Below, one piece after another: positions 34,970-45,831 of a stretch of DNA of 64,000 bases. This stretch comes from Neptunomonas marina (lineage in GTDB: Bacteria; Pseudomonadota; Gammaproteobacteria; Pseudomonadales; Balneatricaceae): the NCBI RefSeq assembly GCF_004005935.1, contig NZ_SACQ01000004.1, positions 124,001 through 188,000 of the forward strand. Reading direction: 5' to 3'. The position numbers were made by a program, and so were the translations under genes. The notes under the pieces are model-generated. The model did no database searches and was not told the DNA's origin. It saw nothing but the letters and a program-made list of their open reading frames with translations. Position 1 is the stretch's first letter, and each line of letters starts with the position of its first letter.

Positions 34970-35466
34970 TCTACTCCCTGTTAAATACAATCAACCGTAT
35001 CAAGCCGTTCAGCACTGCAGACGCTCACTGCGACATCCCGTGCAAAATCTATGATCCCCAAATCGCTCAGATTGCTGCATTGAGCGTGATTCGCTTCATC
35101 GACCTAATCCAAGAGCTTGAGCAGAAAGAGCAACGAACCTTGGCCGACCACGCAACACTTAGCCGCCTGGTGCGTGAAAAAGAGATTCACGCCGCCAAAG
35201 TCAAAGAGGAAGTACGCACCATTTGGGGAGATTATTTCAAGCAGCCGCAATTCGAACAGTTCCCTGACACGCATGAGCTAGTCCATCAAATCATGCTGAC
35301 AGCTTCGGCTTGCAAGCAAGGTATCGGCAGAGAGAGTGGCGAGAAGCTACTTACATTAGTCAACGAGTTTGCGGCAAGTTTTTGGCAAACGAAAGGCGTT
35401 GACACTTATAAAGCTGATTGCCCATACCCGCCACAGATGCAAACTGTTTACCCTAAACTGGGCTAA
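34966..35466 (+). CDS. sodN: Nickel-containing superoxide dismutase precursor
   Basis: Dismutates superoxide with a Ni centre. From the GTG at 34966, with GGAG seven bases upstream, the product is 166 residues: a 20-residue leader ending STADA, then the mature start HCDIPCKIYDP at residue 21. That is the nickel hook, where His1 amine and side chain, the Cys2 amide and thiol, and the Cys6 thiol bind nickel. A four-helix body follows. Position 7 is Lys where many family members have Gly. An upstream ATG at 34924 would add an unlikely extension inside the previous gene. A Fur box upstream suggests it replaces iron SOD in iron shortage. Confidence 0.95.
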   Translation: MIYSLLNTINRIKPFSTADAHCDIPCKIYDPQIAQIAALSVIRFIDLIQELEQKEQRTLADHATLSRLVREKEIHAAKVKEEVRTIWGDYFKQPQFEQFPDTHELVHQIMLTASACKQGIGRESGEKLLTLVNEFAASFWQTKGVDTYKADCPYPPQMQTVYPKLG

Positions 35467-35471
35467 ACGGT

Positions 35472-35783
35472 TTGTTGTCTATCCACAGAGTCCGGGGCGA
35501 TAGTATGTCACCGTCGTTATGCGACGGTGATTTTATTGTCTCTTTCAAAGGGCGACTACGCCGATTTAAAGTGGATGATATTGTTGTTGTGCAGCACTCG
35601 CTTTACGGCGTGATCGTTAAGCGGATCAAAGAGGTTTACCCGACGGATAGCTTTGCGCTCATAGGTGATAACCCAACCAGCACATCAACGGAGCAGATGG
35701 GCACGATCGAAAAAAACGCTATTATCGGGCGCGTGGTGTTGCATATACGCCGCCCTCATCTACCGGCGCGAAACGCACCATAA
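35472..35783 (+). CDS. sodX: Nickel SOD maturation protease (SodX-like S24/S26 peptidase)
   Basis: A small peptidase of 103 residues that should remove the SodN leader to expose the N-terminal His. It has the signal-peptidase-like catalytic Ser11 (RVRGDSMSP) and Lys50 (YGVIVKRIK) dyad, and the end motif LIGDNP. The SGDN-like box matches family members found beside sodN. No ATG is available after sodN; the start is a TTG at 35472 or 35475, five or eight bases after the sodN stop, with a weak binding site. This implies low expression relative to SodN. Confidence 0.9.
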   Translation: MLSIHRVRGDSMSPSLCDGDFIVSFKGRLRRFKVDDIVVVQHSLYGVIVKRIKEVYPTDSFALIGDNPTSTSTEQMGTIEKNAIIGRVVLHIRRPHLPARNAP

Positions 35784-35806
35784 CCGCGAAACGCGATCTA
35801 ATTGAT

Positions 35807-36058
35807 CTAGTGGCGAATACACTCTACTTCAAAGTGCCGCCCTTCCCGCCATAACACAAGGCACTGCTTCGCTTGCAAAGGCCCTAATAACCGCCAATTC
35901 TGCAACGTTCGTAACCAGCGTAAACGTAAAAGCGCTGCACTAACAAAGGCGATGAAGCCTAGTGTCAGCGTTACCGAGCTTTGCAGCATAAATGCCAAGA
36001 AAAACGCGTAGCTGCCGTAGAGTTTTAGCAACCAAACCAGTAAAGATGTTGAGAGCAT
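35807..36058 (-). CDS. Small hypothetical membrane protein
   Basis: A protein of 83 residues with two hydrophobic helices (about 4-22 and 25-45) and a basic, Trp-rich C-terminal tail (LQNWRLLGPLQAKQC, VLWREGRHFEVE). It loosely resembles the membrane part of YgfX-type proteins, but it is shorter and I do not assign it. It converges on sodX with 23 bases between the stops and diverges from zapG. The coding call is moderate. Confidence 0.5.
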   Translation of the reverse strand: MLSTSLLVWLLKLYGSYAFFLAFMLQSSVTLTLGFIAFVSAALLRLRWLRTLQNWRLLGPLQAKQCLVLWREGRHFEVECIRH

Positions 36059-36318
36059 ACTCGAACCTTCGTTGCTGACTTCAACTTAGTTTAGCCGATA
36101 AAACGCAGTTCTTCTGTTGCCGCAAATTTGGGCGTGGGCCGCCAACACAACAACAGAGCTGAACACTGACGCTGACATCGCGATAAGCAAAATCGAGTGT
36201 CGCAATTTGCCACCCCTAAAACTTCACTGCCTTTGACATCAGTTAATAGGAAAATAGGCCGCATTGAATTATGCTACTGCTCTTACAAATATGCAGATTG
36301 GACGAGTGAGGGCATACT

Positions 36319-36849
36319 GTGGAAGAGAGTAATATCTGGGTTATCAGTGTTATCGCGTTGGCTGTTGGCGGTCTGATAGGTTACCTGATGGGGCGCTCTG
36401 GCAATGCAAATAACGCAGAGCAAGAAGCCGAGTTGGCAGCCGCTAAAAAAGAGCTGCAGAGCTATAAAGAGCAAGTTGCGCATCATTTTGAAGATACTGC
36501 CAACCTCGTTAATAAAATGACTGAATCCTACCGCGATGTGTTTCAGCATCTTTCAAGTAGCGCACAACAACTGTGCGATGAGAAAACGGCTCAGAGTATT
36601 GAGGCCACCATGGTGCCTCAACTTACAAAAGAGAAGCCGGTCAGCGCAGAAGAAGAGAGCACTGAAGCAGATGCCGAAGCACCATTGACAAACATGGAGC
36701 CTCCACGCGACTACGCGCCAAAGAAGCCAAATGAAGAGGGAACGCTGTCTGAAACCTACAGCGTAAATACAGATACTCAAGAAGCACCTGCGCCCTCAGA
36801 AGAAGCAAAAGAGAGCGCTGATAAACAAGAGGATGAGAAAGCTAAGTAG
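36319..36849 (+). CDS. zapG: ZapG/YhcB-family cell-division protein (DUF1043)
   Basis: An inner-membrane protein of 176 residues. It has one helix at about 6-25 (VISVIALAVGGLIGYLMGR), a coiled coil at about 33-60, then the conserved YRDVFQHLSSSAQQLC motif near 73-90 of DUF1043, and an acidic, Pro/Glu-rich unstructured tail. In E. coli the homologue links division and envelope synthesis. The start is GTG. The terminator at 36870 follows closely. Confidence 0.88.
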   Translation: MEESNIWVISVIALAVGGLIGYLMGRSGNANNAEQEAELAAAKKELQSYKEQVAHHFEDTANLVNKMTESYRDVFQHLSSSAQQLCDEKTAQSIEATMVPQLTKEKPVSAEEESTEADAEAPLTNMEPPRDYAPKKPNEEGTLSETYSVNTDTQEAPAPSEEAKESADKQEDEKAK

Positions 36850-36869
36850 AGATTAGCTCAGCATCCGAC

Positions 36870-36893
36870 AGGCCTCTAAATGAGGCCTTTTTT
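36870..36893 (+). terminator. Rho-independent terminator after zapG
   Basis: AGGCCTC (36870-36876) pairs with GAGGCCT (36882-36888), followed by a T-run. It reaches into the last codons of the convergent nif3-like gene. Confidence 0.88.
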
Positions 36894-37653
36894 ATACCGG
36901 GTTATCAATATCAACAAAGGTATGTTCAAGGTTAAACTTCTCAGCTAACAGCTCACCGAGTGCTTTAGCGCCGTAGCGTTCTGTTGCATGATGTCCTGCT
37001 GCAAAGTAATCGATACCAGCCTCACGCGAAAAGTGAACCGTAGGCTCTGATATTTCGCCAGATATGTAAGCGTCAACGCCAGCGGCAAATGCCTTTTCAA
37101 TATAGCTTTGTGCCCCACCGGTACACCAAGCAACACGCTTAATTTCCCGATCTATGCCTGCTATGTGCAATGGCTCACGCCCCAAAGCAGACGCTATTTT
37201 CTGGCTAAATTCGGCCCCACTCATAGACTCAGGCAGATAACCTACCATACCGATTGCACGCCCTAGTTCACCATCCAGACCTGATTCAACAACTAAGCCT
37301 AGCTGCCGCGCCAACTGGGCATTATTGCCGACCTCCGGATGGGCATCTAGCGGCAAGTGATATGCCAATAAACTCATCTCATGCTGTAGAAGTGTATTCA
37401 CACGGCGCTTTTTGATACCTGTGACGGTTTGGTCTTCGCCTTTCCAGAAATAGCCATGATGAACCAACACAAGGTCCGCCTCTAACTCTACCGCCTGATC
37501 TAGGAGTGCTTGGCAGGCCGTTACACCAGAGACAATGCGCTGAACCTCTGGTTTACCCTCTACTTGCAGACCATTGGGACAGTAGTCTTTAAACAGGTGT
37601 GTATTCAGTAAACCATCACAATAATTCACCAACTCACGCAAAGGTAGCGCCAT
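36892..37653 (-). CDS. Nif3-like dinuclear metal-centre protein (YbgI)
   Basis: A protein of 253 residues of the Nif3/YbgI family, hexameric toroids that bind two metal ions. The metal ligands are visible as His-His in LVLVHHGYFW near 64-65, Asp in LPLDAHP near 102, and His/Glu in AGHHATERYG near 218-222. E. coli YbgI is reported as a metal hydrolase-like protein with unclear substrate. It is divergent from the DegS/AlgW-like protease gene. Confidence 0.93.
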   Translation of the reverse strand: MALPLRELVNYCDGLLNTHLFKDYCPNGLQVEGKPEVQRIVSGVTACQALLDQAVELEADLVLVHHGYFWKGEDQTVTGIKKRRVNTLLQHEMSLLAYHLPLDAHPEVGNNAQLARQLGLVVESGLDGELGRAIGMVGYLPESMSGAEFSQKIASALGREPLHIAGIDREIKRVAWCTGGAQSYIEKAFAAGVDAYISGEISEPTVHFSREAGIDYFAAGHHATERYGAKALGELLAEKFNLEHTFVDIDNPV

Positions 37654-37743
37654 AAAGTAGCCCTCGTATTAGCAACCAGATTGATCAAGACGTATAATTC
37701 TACGACGTTATACTCTTTTCACCAGCACTTCTGGGTTATATTG

Positions 37744-38886
37744 ATGCGGAACATGAATTTCCTCGGCTGGCCCATCGTCACGGGTGTGCTAATAGCCGTT
37801 ATCATTTTGCAGTTTTTCCCGAATATGTTTGCACCTCCCGTCACTACGGTAGAGATTCGCGAGACAACTGCCGATACGCCTCACTTAGGTAACGGCCCTA
37901 CATCCTATGCCGATGCGGTGGAAACGGCCTCCCCCGCCGTTGTAAACATCTACACTCAGCATGTGGTGAAACTGACACAGCACCCGATGGTTGATGACCC
38001 GACGTTTAAGCGCTTCTTTGATTTGGGTGATATGCCACAGCGCGAGCGCATTCAATCAAGCCTTGGATCAGGAGTTATTCTTAACCAACAAGGTTACATT
38101 ATTACCAATAACCACGTGATCGCCGGAGCAGATCGGATTGTTGTGGCGTTAAAAGATGGCCGCGAAGCACCAGCCAAGATTGTTGGAACAGACCCAGAAA
38201 CAGATCTTGCCATCCTTAAAACTGAGCTGAAACAACTACCGAGCATCACACTATCAAGCTCTGATAGCTTACGCGTTGGTGACGTTGTGCTCGCAATCGG
38301 TAACCCATTTGGGGTCGGCCAAACGGTTACGATGGGTATTGTCAGTGCAACCGGCCGTAACGGGTTGGGCCTCAATACGTATGAAGACTTTCTGCAAACT
38401 GATGCTGCTATCAACCCCGGTAACTCGGGTGGCGCATTGGTTGATGCGATAGGTAACCTCGTTGGCATCAATACCGCGATCTTCTCTAAGTCTGGTGGAT
38501 CTCAGGGTATTGGCTTTGCCATACCTTCTAGCCTCGCTAAAAAGGTGATGACGGATCTGATCGAGCACGGCCGAGTTATCCGTGGCTGGTTAGGCATTGA
38601 AATTCAAGAGCTAACACCGCGCCTTGCGGAGTCATTCGGCCTTGAGGATGTTAACGGCCTTATCATTGCCGGTATCTATAAGGATGGCCCCTCCCATCAA
38701 GCAGGGTTGCAACCGGGAGATATTATGCTGACGATTGATGGCAAACCCGTTGAAGGGCGCAAGTCGATGATTGAGATCGCTGATGTCAAACCCGGTACCA
38801 AGCTCCCTATCGAATTTATTCGCAACGGTAAACGCTATAACACCAACATTATCGTTGGCGAGCGCCCACTGACTCGCCCCGGTTAA
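37744..38886 (+). CDS. Periplasmic membrane-anchored serine protease (DegS/AlgW-type)
   Basis: A trypsin-like HtrA protease of 380 residues anchored by an N-terminal helix (about 6-25). The catalytic triad is His124 (TNNHVIAG), Asp154 (DPETDLAIL) and Ser228 (NPGNSGGAL), followed by one PDZ domain (about 280-370). One PDZ and a membrane anchor fit DegS/AlgW, which cut anti-sigma factor RseA/MucA in the envelope stress response, rather than DegP, which has two PDZs. The ATG at 37744 was chosen; 37753 is also possible. Earlier codons would precede the anchor with an atypical tail. Confidence 0.92.
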   Translation: MRNMNFLGWPIVTGVLIAVIILQFFPNMFAPPVTTVEIRETTADTPHLGNGPTSYADAVETASPAVVNIYTQHVVKLTQHPMVDDPTFKRFFDLGDMPQRERIQSSLGSGVILNQQGYIITNNHVIAGADRIVVALKDGREAPAKIVGTDPETDLAILKTELKQLPSITLSSSDSLRVGDVVLAIGNPFGVGQTVTMGIVSATGRNGLGLNTYEDFLQTDAAINPGNSGGALVDAIGNLVGINTAIFSKSGGSQGIGFAIPSSLAKKVMTDLIEHGRVIRGWLGIEIQELTPRLAESFGLEDVNGLIIAGIYKDGPSHQAGLQPGDIMLTIDGKPVEGRKSMIEIADVKPGTKLPIEFIRNGKRYNTNIIVGERPLTRPG

Positions 38887-38905
38887 AAGTGCCACATCTA
38901 TCAAT

Positions 38906-38933
38906 AAAAAAGGCCTCTTGTTGAGGCCTTTTT
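38906..38933. terminator. Bidirectional terminator between protease and hisD
   Basis: AAAAAAGGCCTC (38906-38917) pairs with GAGGCCTTTTT (38923-38933) around a five-base loop. The A- and T-rich flanks suit both convergent genes. Confidence 0.9.
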
Positions 38934-38946
38934 AATCGTTATTCAT

Positions 38947-40254
38947 TTACTTCTTGATGCGGTATTCAGCTGAACGCGCATGAGCTGTTAGGCTCTCCCC
39001 GCGCGCTAACACCGACGCGACCTTCCCCATTTCGGAGGCACCATCTGCTGAGAACATAATCAGCGACGAGCGCTTTTGGAAGTCGTATACACCTAGCGGT
39101 GACGAGAAACGTGCAGTGCCAGAGGTGGGCAGTACGTGGTTTGGCCCGGCACAGTAATCACCTAACGCTTCTGCGGTGTAACGTCCCATAAAGATTGCAC
39201 CGGCGTGGCGAATCTTCGGCAAAACAGCCTCTGGGTCTTCAACCGATAACTCCAAGTGCTCTGGCGCAATACGATTACTGATCGCAATCGCATCATCCAT
39301 ATCACGTGCAAGGATAAAAGCAGCGCGATCTTGTAATGATGTTTGAATAATATCGCGGCGCTCCATCCTCGGCAGCAGTTTAGCAATGCTAGCTGTAACG
39401 GCTTCAATGTGCTCAGCACTGTCAGTTACAAGGATCGACTGCGCCAGCTCATCGTGCTCCGCTTGCGAAAAGAGATCCATCGCCACCCAATCAGGATCTG
39501 TCTGGCCATCGCTGATCACAAGAATTTCAGACGGCCCTGCTATCATATCGATGCCAACCGTTCCGAAAACGGCTCGCTTGGCTGTCGCTACAAAAATGTT
39601 ACCCGGCCCGACAATCTTATCTACCTTAGGCACCGTTTGTGTACCGTATGCCAACGCGGCTACGGCCTGAGCACCACCAATCGTAAAGACACGATCCACA
39701 CCCGCTAAAGACGCAGCCGCCAATACCAGCTCATTAAGCTCGCCATGTGGCGTTGGCACCACCATGATAATCTCACCAACACCAGCTACCTTTGCCGGCA
39801 TAGCGTTCATAATCACCGATGATGGGTAGGCCGCTTTACCACCTGGCACATAAAGGCCAACACGATCCATAGGCGTAACTTTCTGTCCGAGCATCGTGCC
39901 ATCGGCTTCAGTATAGCTCCAAGAGTCAGTCAACTGCTTTTCGTGGTAGCTACGGACACGCGCAGCAGCCACTTCCAGCGCTTCACGCTGCTCAGCAGGA
40001 AGGTTAGCTAATGCTGCAGCGAGGCGTTGTGGGCCGATCTCTAAGTCAACCATAGACGCGGCACTAGTATGATCAAACCGGTTGGTGAACTCGACGACCG
40101 CTTCGTCTCCTCGCGCTCGAACATCAGCCAAGATATCATCAACAATCGCGTTGACCTTCGCATCAGAGACCGACTCCCACGCCAACAGATTGTCTAGCTG
40201 CTGATTAAAATCGGCCTGATCAGTGCTTAAACGCGTAATTTCTGGTGCTGACAT
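38947..40254 (-). CDS. hisD: Histidinol dehydrogenase
   Basis: Catalyses the last two steps of histidine synthesis, histidinol to histidine, with NAD and zinc. The 435 residues show the family blocks [68 protein letters not shown], and the zinc-binding [23 protein letters not shown] and [13 protein letters not shown] are the C-terminal catalytic histidine motifs. It follows hisG after four bases. Confidence 0.97.
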   Translation of the reverse strand: MSAPEITRLSTDQADFNQQLDNLLAWESVSDAKVNAIVDDILADVRARGDEAVVEFTNRFDHTSAASMVDLEIGPQRLAAALANLPAEQREALEVAAARVRSYHEKQLTDSWSYTEADGTMLGQKVTPMDRVGLYVPGGKAAYPSSVIMNAMPAKVAGVGEIIMVVPTPHGELNELVLAAASLAGVDRVFTIGGAQAVAALAYGTQTVPKVDKIVGPGNIFVATAKRAVFGTVGIDMIAGPSEILVISDGQTDPDWVAMDLFSQAEHDELAQSILVTDSAEHIEAVTASIAKLLPRMERRDIIQTSLQDRAAFILARDMDDAIAISNRIAPEHLELSVEDPEAVLPKIRHAGAIFMGRYTAEALGDYCAGPNHVLPTSGTARFSSPLGVYDFQKRSSLIMFSADGASEMGKVASVLARGESLTAHARSAEYRIKK

Positions 40255-40258
40255 CTCT

Positions 40259-40909
40259 TTACTCCTGATCGCGGCGTGCTTTTACAGCTTGTTCCATCAT
40301 ATCGAGAATGGGTTGAATTTGGCGATGCTTCATCTTCATTGCAGGCTGGCCGACAACGAGACGCGAGCTGATATCAGCAATATGGTCCATCGGCTCCAAG
40401 CCGTTGGCACGCAAGGTGTTACCGGTATCGACGATATCAACAATACGATCAGCCAACCCCATAATAGGCGCTAGCTCCATCGCACCATAGAGCTTCACGA
40501 TATCAACCTGACGGCCCTGCTTAGCAAAGTACTGGCGCGCAACATTGACGAACTTAGTAGCGATACGCATCCGTCCTTCGACCGCTTCAGCACCTTTCAT
40601 GCCGGCAACCATCAGTTTGCACTTTGAGATTTCAAGATCTAGTGGCTCATATAAACCCGCACCACCATGCTCCATCAGTACATCTTTACCCGCGATACCC
40701 ATATCAGCACCGCCGTACTCTACGTAAGTTGGTACGTCGGTTGCCCGAATAACAACGAATTTAATGTTGTCATGGTTAGTATCAAAGATTAGCTTACGGC
40801 TCTTAAAGATATTCTCTGCTGGAACGATATCAGCTGCCTCAAGCAGAGGGAGTGTTTCTTCCAGAATGCGCCCTTTTGATAGTGCGATCGTCAACTGCTG
40901 CTTTTTCAT
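40259..40909 (-). CDS. hisG: ATP phosphoribosyltransferase, short form
   Basis: The first enzyme of histidine synthesis, 216 residues. It is the short form (HisGS), which lacks the C-terminal regulatory ACT-like domain and needs HisZ as partner. hisZ is not in the window. Visible motifs are [42 protein letters not shown], and [16 protein letters not shown] (PRPP loop). It lies between murA and hisD, the order seen in many gammaproteobacteria with the short form. Confidence 0.96.
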   Translation of the reverse strand: MKKQQLTIALSKGRILEETLPLLEAADIVPAENIFKSRKLIFDTNHDNIKFVVIRATDVPTYVEYGGADMGIAGKDVLMEHGGAGLYEPLDLEISKCKLMVAGMKGAEAVEGRMRIATKFVNVARQYFAKQGRQVDIVKLYGAMELAPIMGLADRIVDIVDTGNTLRANGLEPMDHIADISSRLVVGQPAMKMKHRQIQPILDMMEQAVKARRDQE

Positions 40910-40920
40910 AACCTGTGTCT

Positions 40921-42183
<1,263 letters not shown>

Positions 42184-42208
42184 TTAAAGGAAGGTCCACC
42201 GCAGTTAA

Positions 42209-42451
42209 TTAGTTTTGCAAGTTAGCCCATTGCTCAGGCGTGTATGTTTTGATCGTTAGCGCATGAATGGTGCCGTTGGCGATGTGCTCGTTTAGGCTGG
42301 CATAAACCATCTGCTGCTTTTTAACGGGCATCAAACCTGCGAATGCATCACTAATAACGGTTACTTGGAAGTCACATCCTTCACCCGCTGTTATCACTTC
42401 AGAACCTTCAAGATGGTTTTCTATGATCTGCTTCACTTCTTGGGCGTTCAT
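42209..42451 (-). CDS. ibaG: BolA-family protein IbaG
   Basis: A protein of 80 residues of the BolA fold that works with monothiol glutaredoxins on iron-sulfur cluster handling. Visible features are VKQIIENHLEGSEV, the Cys in GEGCDFQVTVIS, and LMPVKKQQMVYASLNEHI. HALTIKTYTPEQW near the end matches YrbA/IbaG rather than BolA proper. It lies between mlaB and murA as in most gammaproteobacteria. Confidence 0.93.
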   Translation of the reverse strand: MNAQEVKQIIENHLEGSEVITAGEGCDFQVTVISDAFAGLMPVKKQQMVYASLNEHIANGTIHALTIKTYTPEQWANLQN

Positions 42452-42532
42452 GCACTACTCCGCGTGTACTGTAAATAAAAGAGGGATGATACCGAAATCA
42501 CCCAAAAAAGGCGACGCGACCTATTGCTCGGG

Positions 42533-42802
42533 TCAGAATAGCGCCAAACCGACAAGCTTGCTCATTGCGAGTATGTCTTCTGGTATGTGTTGGAAAGTCA
42601 CAGTTTTTCCGGACACCTGTCCAAGCCGGCTACAGCAAAGGCATAGGGATAGCGCACTACTATCAACACGCTCAACGCTGGAAAGGTCGATGACGACCTC
42701 TCCCTCTGCTCCCTTTATAAAGCTTTCCGCCGTTTGGCGCCGGGCCTCTATGACATCAAACGTTAAAGGGCCAGCTAACTGCAAGGTATTGGCGTTGTCC
42801 AT
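42533..42802 (-). CDS. mlaB: STAS-domain protein MlaB
   Basis: A cytosolic regulatory subunit of the MlaFEDB phospholipid transporter. It has 89 residues with the STAS core VVIDLSSVERVDSSALSLCL, where the serine pair is the conserved STAS site. It is the last gene of the mlaFEDCB operon, two bases after mlaC. Confidence 0.92.
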   Translation of the reverse strand: MDNANTLQLAGPLTFDVIEARRQTAESFIKGAEGEVVIDLSSVERVDSSALSLCLCCSRLGQVSGKTVTFQHIPEDILAMSKLVGLALF

Positions 42803-42804
42803 TA

Positions 42805-43425
42805 TTAACCTTTAGGCACATCGATCTGGCTAGACCAGTCATCAATAACCGCTTGCACGTTTTGCTTGTGCGTCTGCATCATATTTGCAAACTGATTTTT
42901 AAACGTAATTCGCAGGTTAATGCCATTCAAGACAACATTAACAAGTTTCCACTCATCTGACTTTTTCACCATGTAGTTGACGAGTGTATAGGCTTGCCCT
43001 TGCTCGGACACAACTTCAACGGTCACAATCTGTTTATCTGGGTCTGGGCTTTGAGCCGATGGCGTTAGAATGGTGTAGTTCTTCACATCGAAACCTGCTA
43101 ACGACTTTGCATAGGTTTTAATCAACGTTTGTTTGAACACCTCTGCAAACTGATCACGCTCTTGAGCTGAGGCTCGGCGATAGTATTTCCCCATCACCCA
43201 GTTAGCAATGTAGCGAAAATCGACATCACGATTAACGATAGGCTCAATGTCTTGAATAAGCGCAGTTTGCTCTTCCGCCGTTTGACCTTCATACCTTTCG
43301 ATAACTGCGATCATCTCTATTAAAGAGCGCTCTGTGCTCTCTTTCGCCTCGTCCCATGAGGCACTTGCTAACATTGGAAATAACAACGCCAGCACAAAAA
43401 GCAGGGGCTTTTTCAGTGATTTCAT
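42805..43425 (-). CDS. mlaC: Phospholipid-binding periplasmic protein MlaC
   Basis: Carries phospholipids between the outer-membrane MlaA complex and the inner-membrane MlaFEDB complex. It has 206 residues, a signal peptide cleaved around ASA|SW (about 22), and the MlaC core with RYIANWVMGKYYRRASAQERDQF and NVVLNGINLRITFKNQF. It lies between mlaD and mlaB. Confidence 0.95.
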   Translation of the reverse strand: MKSLKKPLLFVLALLFPMLASASWDEAKESTERSLIEMIAVIERYEGQTAEEQTALIQDIEPIVNRDVDFRYIANWVMGKYYRRASAQERDQFAEVFKQTLIKTYAKSLAGFDVKNYTILTPSAQSPDPDKQIVTVEVVSEQGQAYTLVNYMVKKSDEWKLVNVVLNGINLRITFKNQFANMMQTHKQNVQAVIDDWSSQIDVPKG

Positions 43426-43442
43426 CCGATTTTAACTCTTCT

Positions 43443-43901
43443 CTATTCGCTCACTTTGTTGAAAAGGAACTGGCCGATCAGATCCTCAAGCACCAATGCA
43501 GACTGCGTATCTTGGATGTAGTCTCCATTTTTAAGGACATCTTCTTCAAACCCTACACCAATACCGATGTACTGCTCCCCCAAGAGGCCCGCCGTCAAAA
43601 TCTGCGCCGAACTATCCGCTGACAAGAAGTTGTACTCTGCGTAAATATTTAACGCAGCAACCGCCATCATCCGTTCGGTATCAATTGTGATAGCTCCAAC
43701 CTCACCAATCTGAACACCCGACAAGGTCACTTTCGCCCGTTCGGTAAGTCCTCCGATATTTTCAAAACGCGCGTAGACCGTATAGGTGTCATCTCCTTGA
43801 GACAAATTCAAACCACTAACGTTCAACGCAAGGCCCAGCACTGCAACAGCACCAAGCATCATAAACATTCCGACCAGTACTTCGATCCAACGAGTACGCA
43901 T
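43443..43901 (-). CDS. mlaD: MCE-domain protein MlaD
   Basis: A substrate-binding subunit of the Mla transporter, 152 residues. It has one N-terminal helix (WIEVLVGMFMMLGAVAVLGLAL) and the single MCE domain with YARFENIGGLTERAKVTLSGVQIG. The ATG at 43901, with GGAG inside mlaE upstream, gives the usual MRTRWIEV start. A longer frame to 43916 exists but is less likely. Confidence 0.95.
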   Translation of the reverse strand: MRTRWIEVLVGMFMMLGAVAVLGLALNVSGLNLSQGDDTYTVYARFENIGGLTERAKVTLSGVQIGEVGAITIDTERMMAVAALNIYAEYNFLSADSSAQILTAGLLGEQYIGIGVGFEEDVLKNGDYIQDTQSALVLEDLIGQFLFNKVSE

Positions 43902-43902
43902 C

Positions 43903-44685
43903 TTATAAATCTCCAAACATCACTGCCGTTAAGACAAAATCCAACCCTAAAACCGCCAATGACGAATACACCACAGTGCGCGTTGTCGCTTGGCTAATGC
44001 CCTCTGACGTTGGCACGCAATCGTAGCCTTGGAATACAGCCACCCAAGTTACAACAACACCAAAGACGAGCGCCTTGATCAATCCATTCAAAACATCTTC
44101 GCGAAAATCGACCGCGTTTTGCATGTTCGCCCAAAAAGAGCCTTCAAAAATCCCGAGCCACTCCACACTGACCAGTGCACCGCCCAGTATTCCGACCATT
44201 GCAAAAATGGCGGATAAAATAGGCAACGAGATAAAGCCGGCCCAAAACCGCGGCGCTATGATGCGGCGTAACGGATCGACACCTATCATCTCTAAGCTCG
44301 AAAGCTGCTCAGTAGCCTTCATCAAGCCAATCTCAGCGGTGAGCGCAGAGCCTGCGCGCCCAGCAAACAGCAGGGCTGTTACCACAGGTGCTAACTCCCG
44401 CACTAAACTCAAAGCCACCATCTGTCCTACCGCTTGTTCAGAGCCGTAGTCGACAAGAATGGTATAACCTTGCAAGCCCAAGACCATACCGATGAAGAGA
44501 CCGGAGACCAAAATAATGACCAGCGAAAGCACACCCACAAAATAGAGCTGCTTGATAAGTAAGGGCAACATCACTAGCGGCTCTGGTTTAGCCAAAAGCG
44601 CGGCAAACAACATTTGTCCAAAACGCCCCAACGATGCGACACGGTCAATACCTTGACGCCCTAGTCGAGCCAAAAAGCCGATCAT
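43903..44685 (-). CDS. mlaE: Phospholipid ABC transporter permease MlaE
   Basis: An inner-membrane permease of 260 residues with five or six helices. Conserved segments are [44 protein letters not shown], and the C-terminal [20 protein letters not shown]. It overlaps mlaF by four bases and ends one base before the mlaD start. Confidence 0.95.
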   Translation of the reverse strand: MIGFLARLGRQGIDRVASLGRFGQMLFAALLAKPEPLVMLPLLIKQLYFVGVLSLVIILVSGLFIGMVLGLQGYTILVDYGSEQAVGQMVALSLVRELAPVVTALLFAGRAGSALTAEIGLMKATEQLSSLEMIGVDPLRRIIAPRFWAGFISLPILSAIFAMVGILGGALVSVEWLGIFEGSFWANMQNAVDFREDVLNGLIKALVFGVVVTWVAVFQGYDCVPTSEGISQATTRTVVYSSLAVLGLDFVLTAVMFGDL

Positions 44686-45506
44686 TGGCCACCTCGCTCA
44701 ATACCCAGCTCAGTCACAAGCTCAGCCTTGTCAAAATGGAACGGTACTGGGCCATCTGGCAACCCCTTCATGAACTGCTGTACTTGCTCCGATTGGTTCG
44801 CGCGCAAGGACTCCACGTCTCCTTCAGCGACTACATAACCATCGGCGATAATAAAGATATAGTCTGCAATCCCCAACGTTTCTTGAATATCATGCGACAC
44901 AATAATACTCGTATGTCCAAGGGCCTCGTTAATCGAGCGAATCAACTTAACCAACACCCCCATTGCGATCGGGTCTTGGCCAGCAAAGGGCTCGTCATAC
45001 ATGACGAGATCAGGATCTAAGGAAATTGCGCGAGCAAGCGCTACACGGCGCGCCATGCCACCTGACAGCTCACTCGGCATCAGCTCATGAGCGCCCCTCA
45101 GCCCTACGGCATTGAGTTTCATTAACACGATGTCACGCACCATATCATCCGGCAGACTCGTGTGGACGCGAATGGGGAAGGCGACGTTCTCGAATACGCT
45201 CATATCGGTAAACAAAGCACCGCTTTGGAATAGCATGCCCATATTCTCGCGAATTTCGAATAGTCGGGAGCGACTCACGCGATTAACGTCTTCGCGCTCA
45301 ACTAAAACTGAGCCTGAATCTGGCTTAAGTTGCCCGCCGATCAGCTTCAACAGCGTCGTTTTACCCGTACCAGACGGCCCCATAATCGCCGTCACTTTGC
45401 CACGCGGTATACGCATACTGATGCCTTTAAAGATGGCTCTGCGACCCCGGCTGAAGCACAAATCCCGAATTTCGACGATGGCGTCATCATTTTGAATGAC
45501 GGACAT
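44682..45506 (-). CDS. mlaF: Phospholipid ABC transporter ATPase MlaF
   Basis: The ATPase of the Mla system. From the ATG at 45506 (AGGAT seven bases upstream) it has 274 residues. Visible motifs are Walker [11 protein letters not shown]-loop [10 protein letters not shown], signature [13 protein letters not shown], and Walker [13 protein letters not shown], with the switch His in IVSHDIQET. The longer frame to 45629 is unsupported. It is the first gene of mlaFEDCB, divergent from yrbG. Confidence 0.96.
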   Translation of the reverse strand: MSVIQNDDAIVEIRDLCFSRGRRAIFKGISMRIPRGKVTAIMGPSGTGKTTLLKLIGGQLKPDSGSVLVEREDVNRVSRSRLFEIRENMGMLFQSGALFTDMSVFENVAFPIRVHTSLPDDMVRDIVLMKLNAVGLRGAHELMPSELSGGMARRVALARAISLDPDLVMYDEPFAGQDPIAMGVLVKLIRSINEALGHTSIIVSHDIQETLGIADYIFIIADGYVVAEGDVESLRANQSEQVQQFMKGLPDGPVPFHFDKAELVTELGIERGGQ

Positions 45507-45831
45507 GCAAACTATCCTGTGTATAAAGCAGTGGTTGGTTGCTCGTATGAGAGAAAAAATAACGTGAAATTGTATCACTGCACTGGTTAAACAGGAACTC
45601 TGGCGGCATAAAGATACAAAATAACCCACCTCTCATGACGACTTGCCTCGTTAGGACCACAAAGCGCCGATATAAATTCCAATTTAAGTTAGAATCAATA
45701 CAGAGCTTTTTCAAAAGCCCATCTATCATGTGCCATTATCAGCGTGTTCAAACTACGGGCAATACGCGACTTGCTTCGAAATTTCGATCTGATTTAATAG
45801 GCGCCTTTCATCATTGGAACTCTTCGTCACC
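45507..45831. other. Divergent promoter region between mlaF and yrbG
   Basis: The 325-base gap should carry promoters for both the mla operon and the kds/lpt operon. Short open frames across it show no family-like features or convincing start signals. I see no clear operator, hairpin or repeat. Confidence 0.5.

Noticed and set aside
35807-36058. Frameshifted remnant of a longer YgfX-type gene
   Set aside because: No continuing homologous frame was found in the 260 bases upstream, so it was kept as a small hypothetical gene only.
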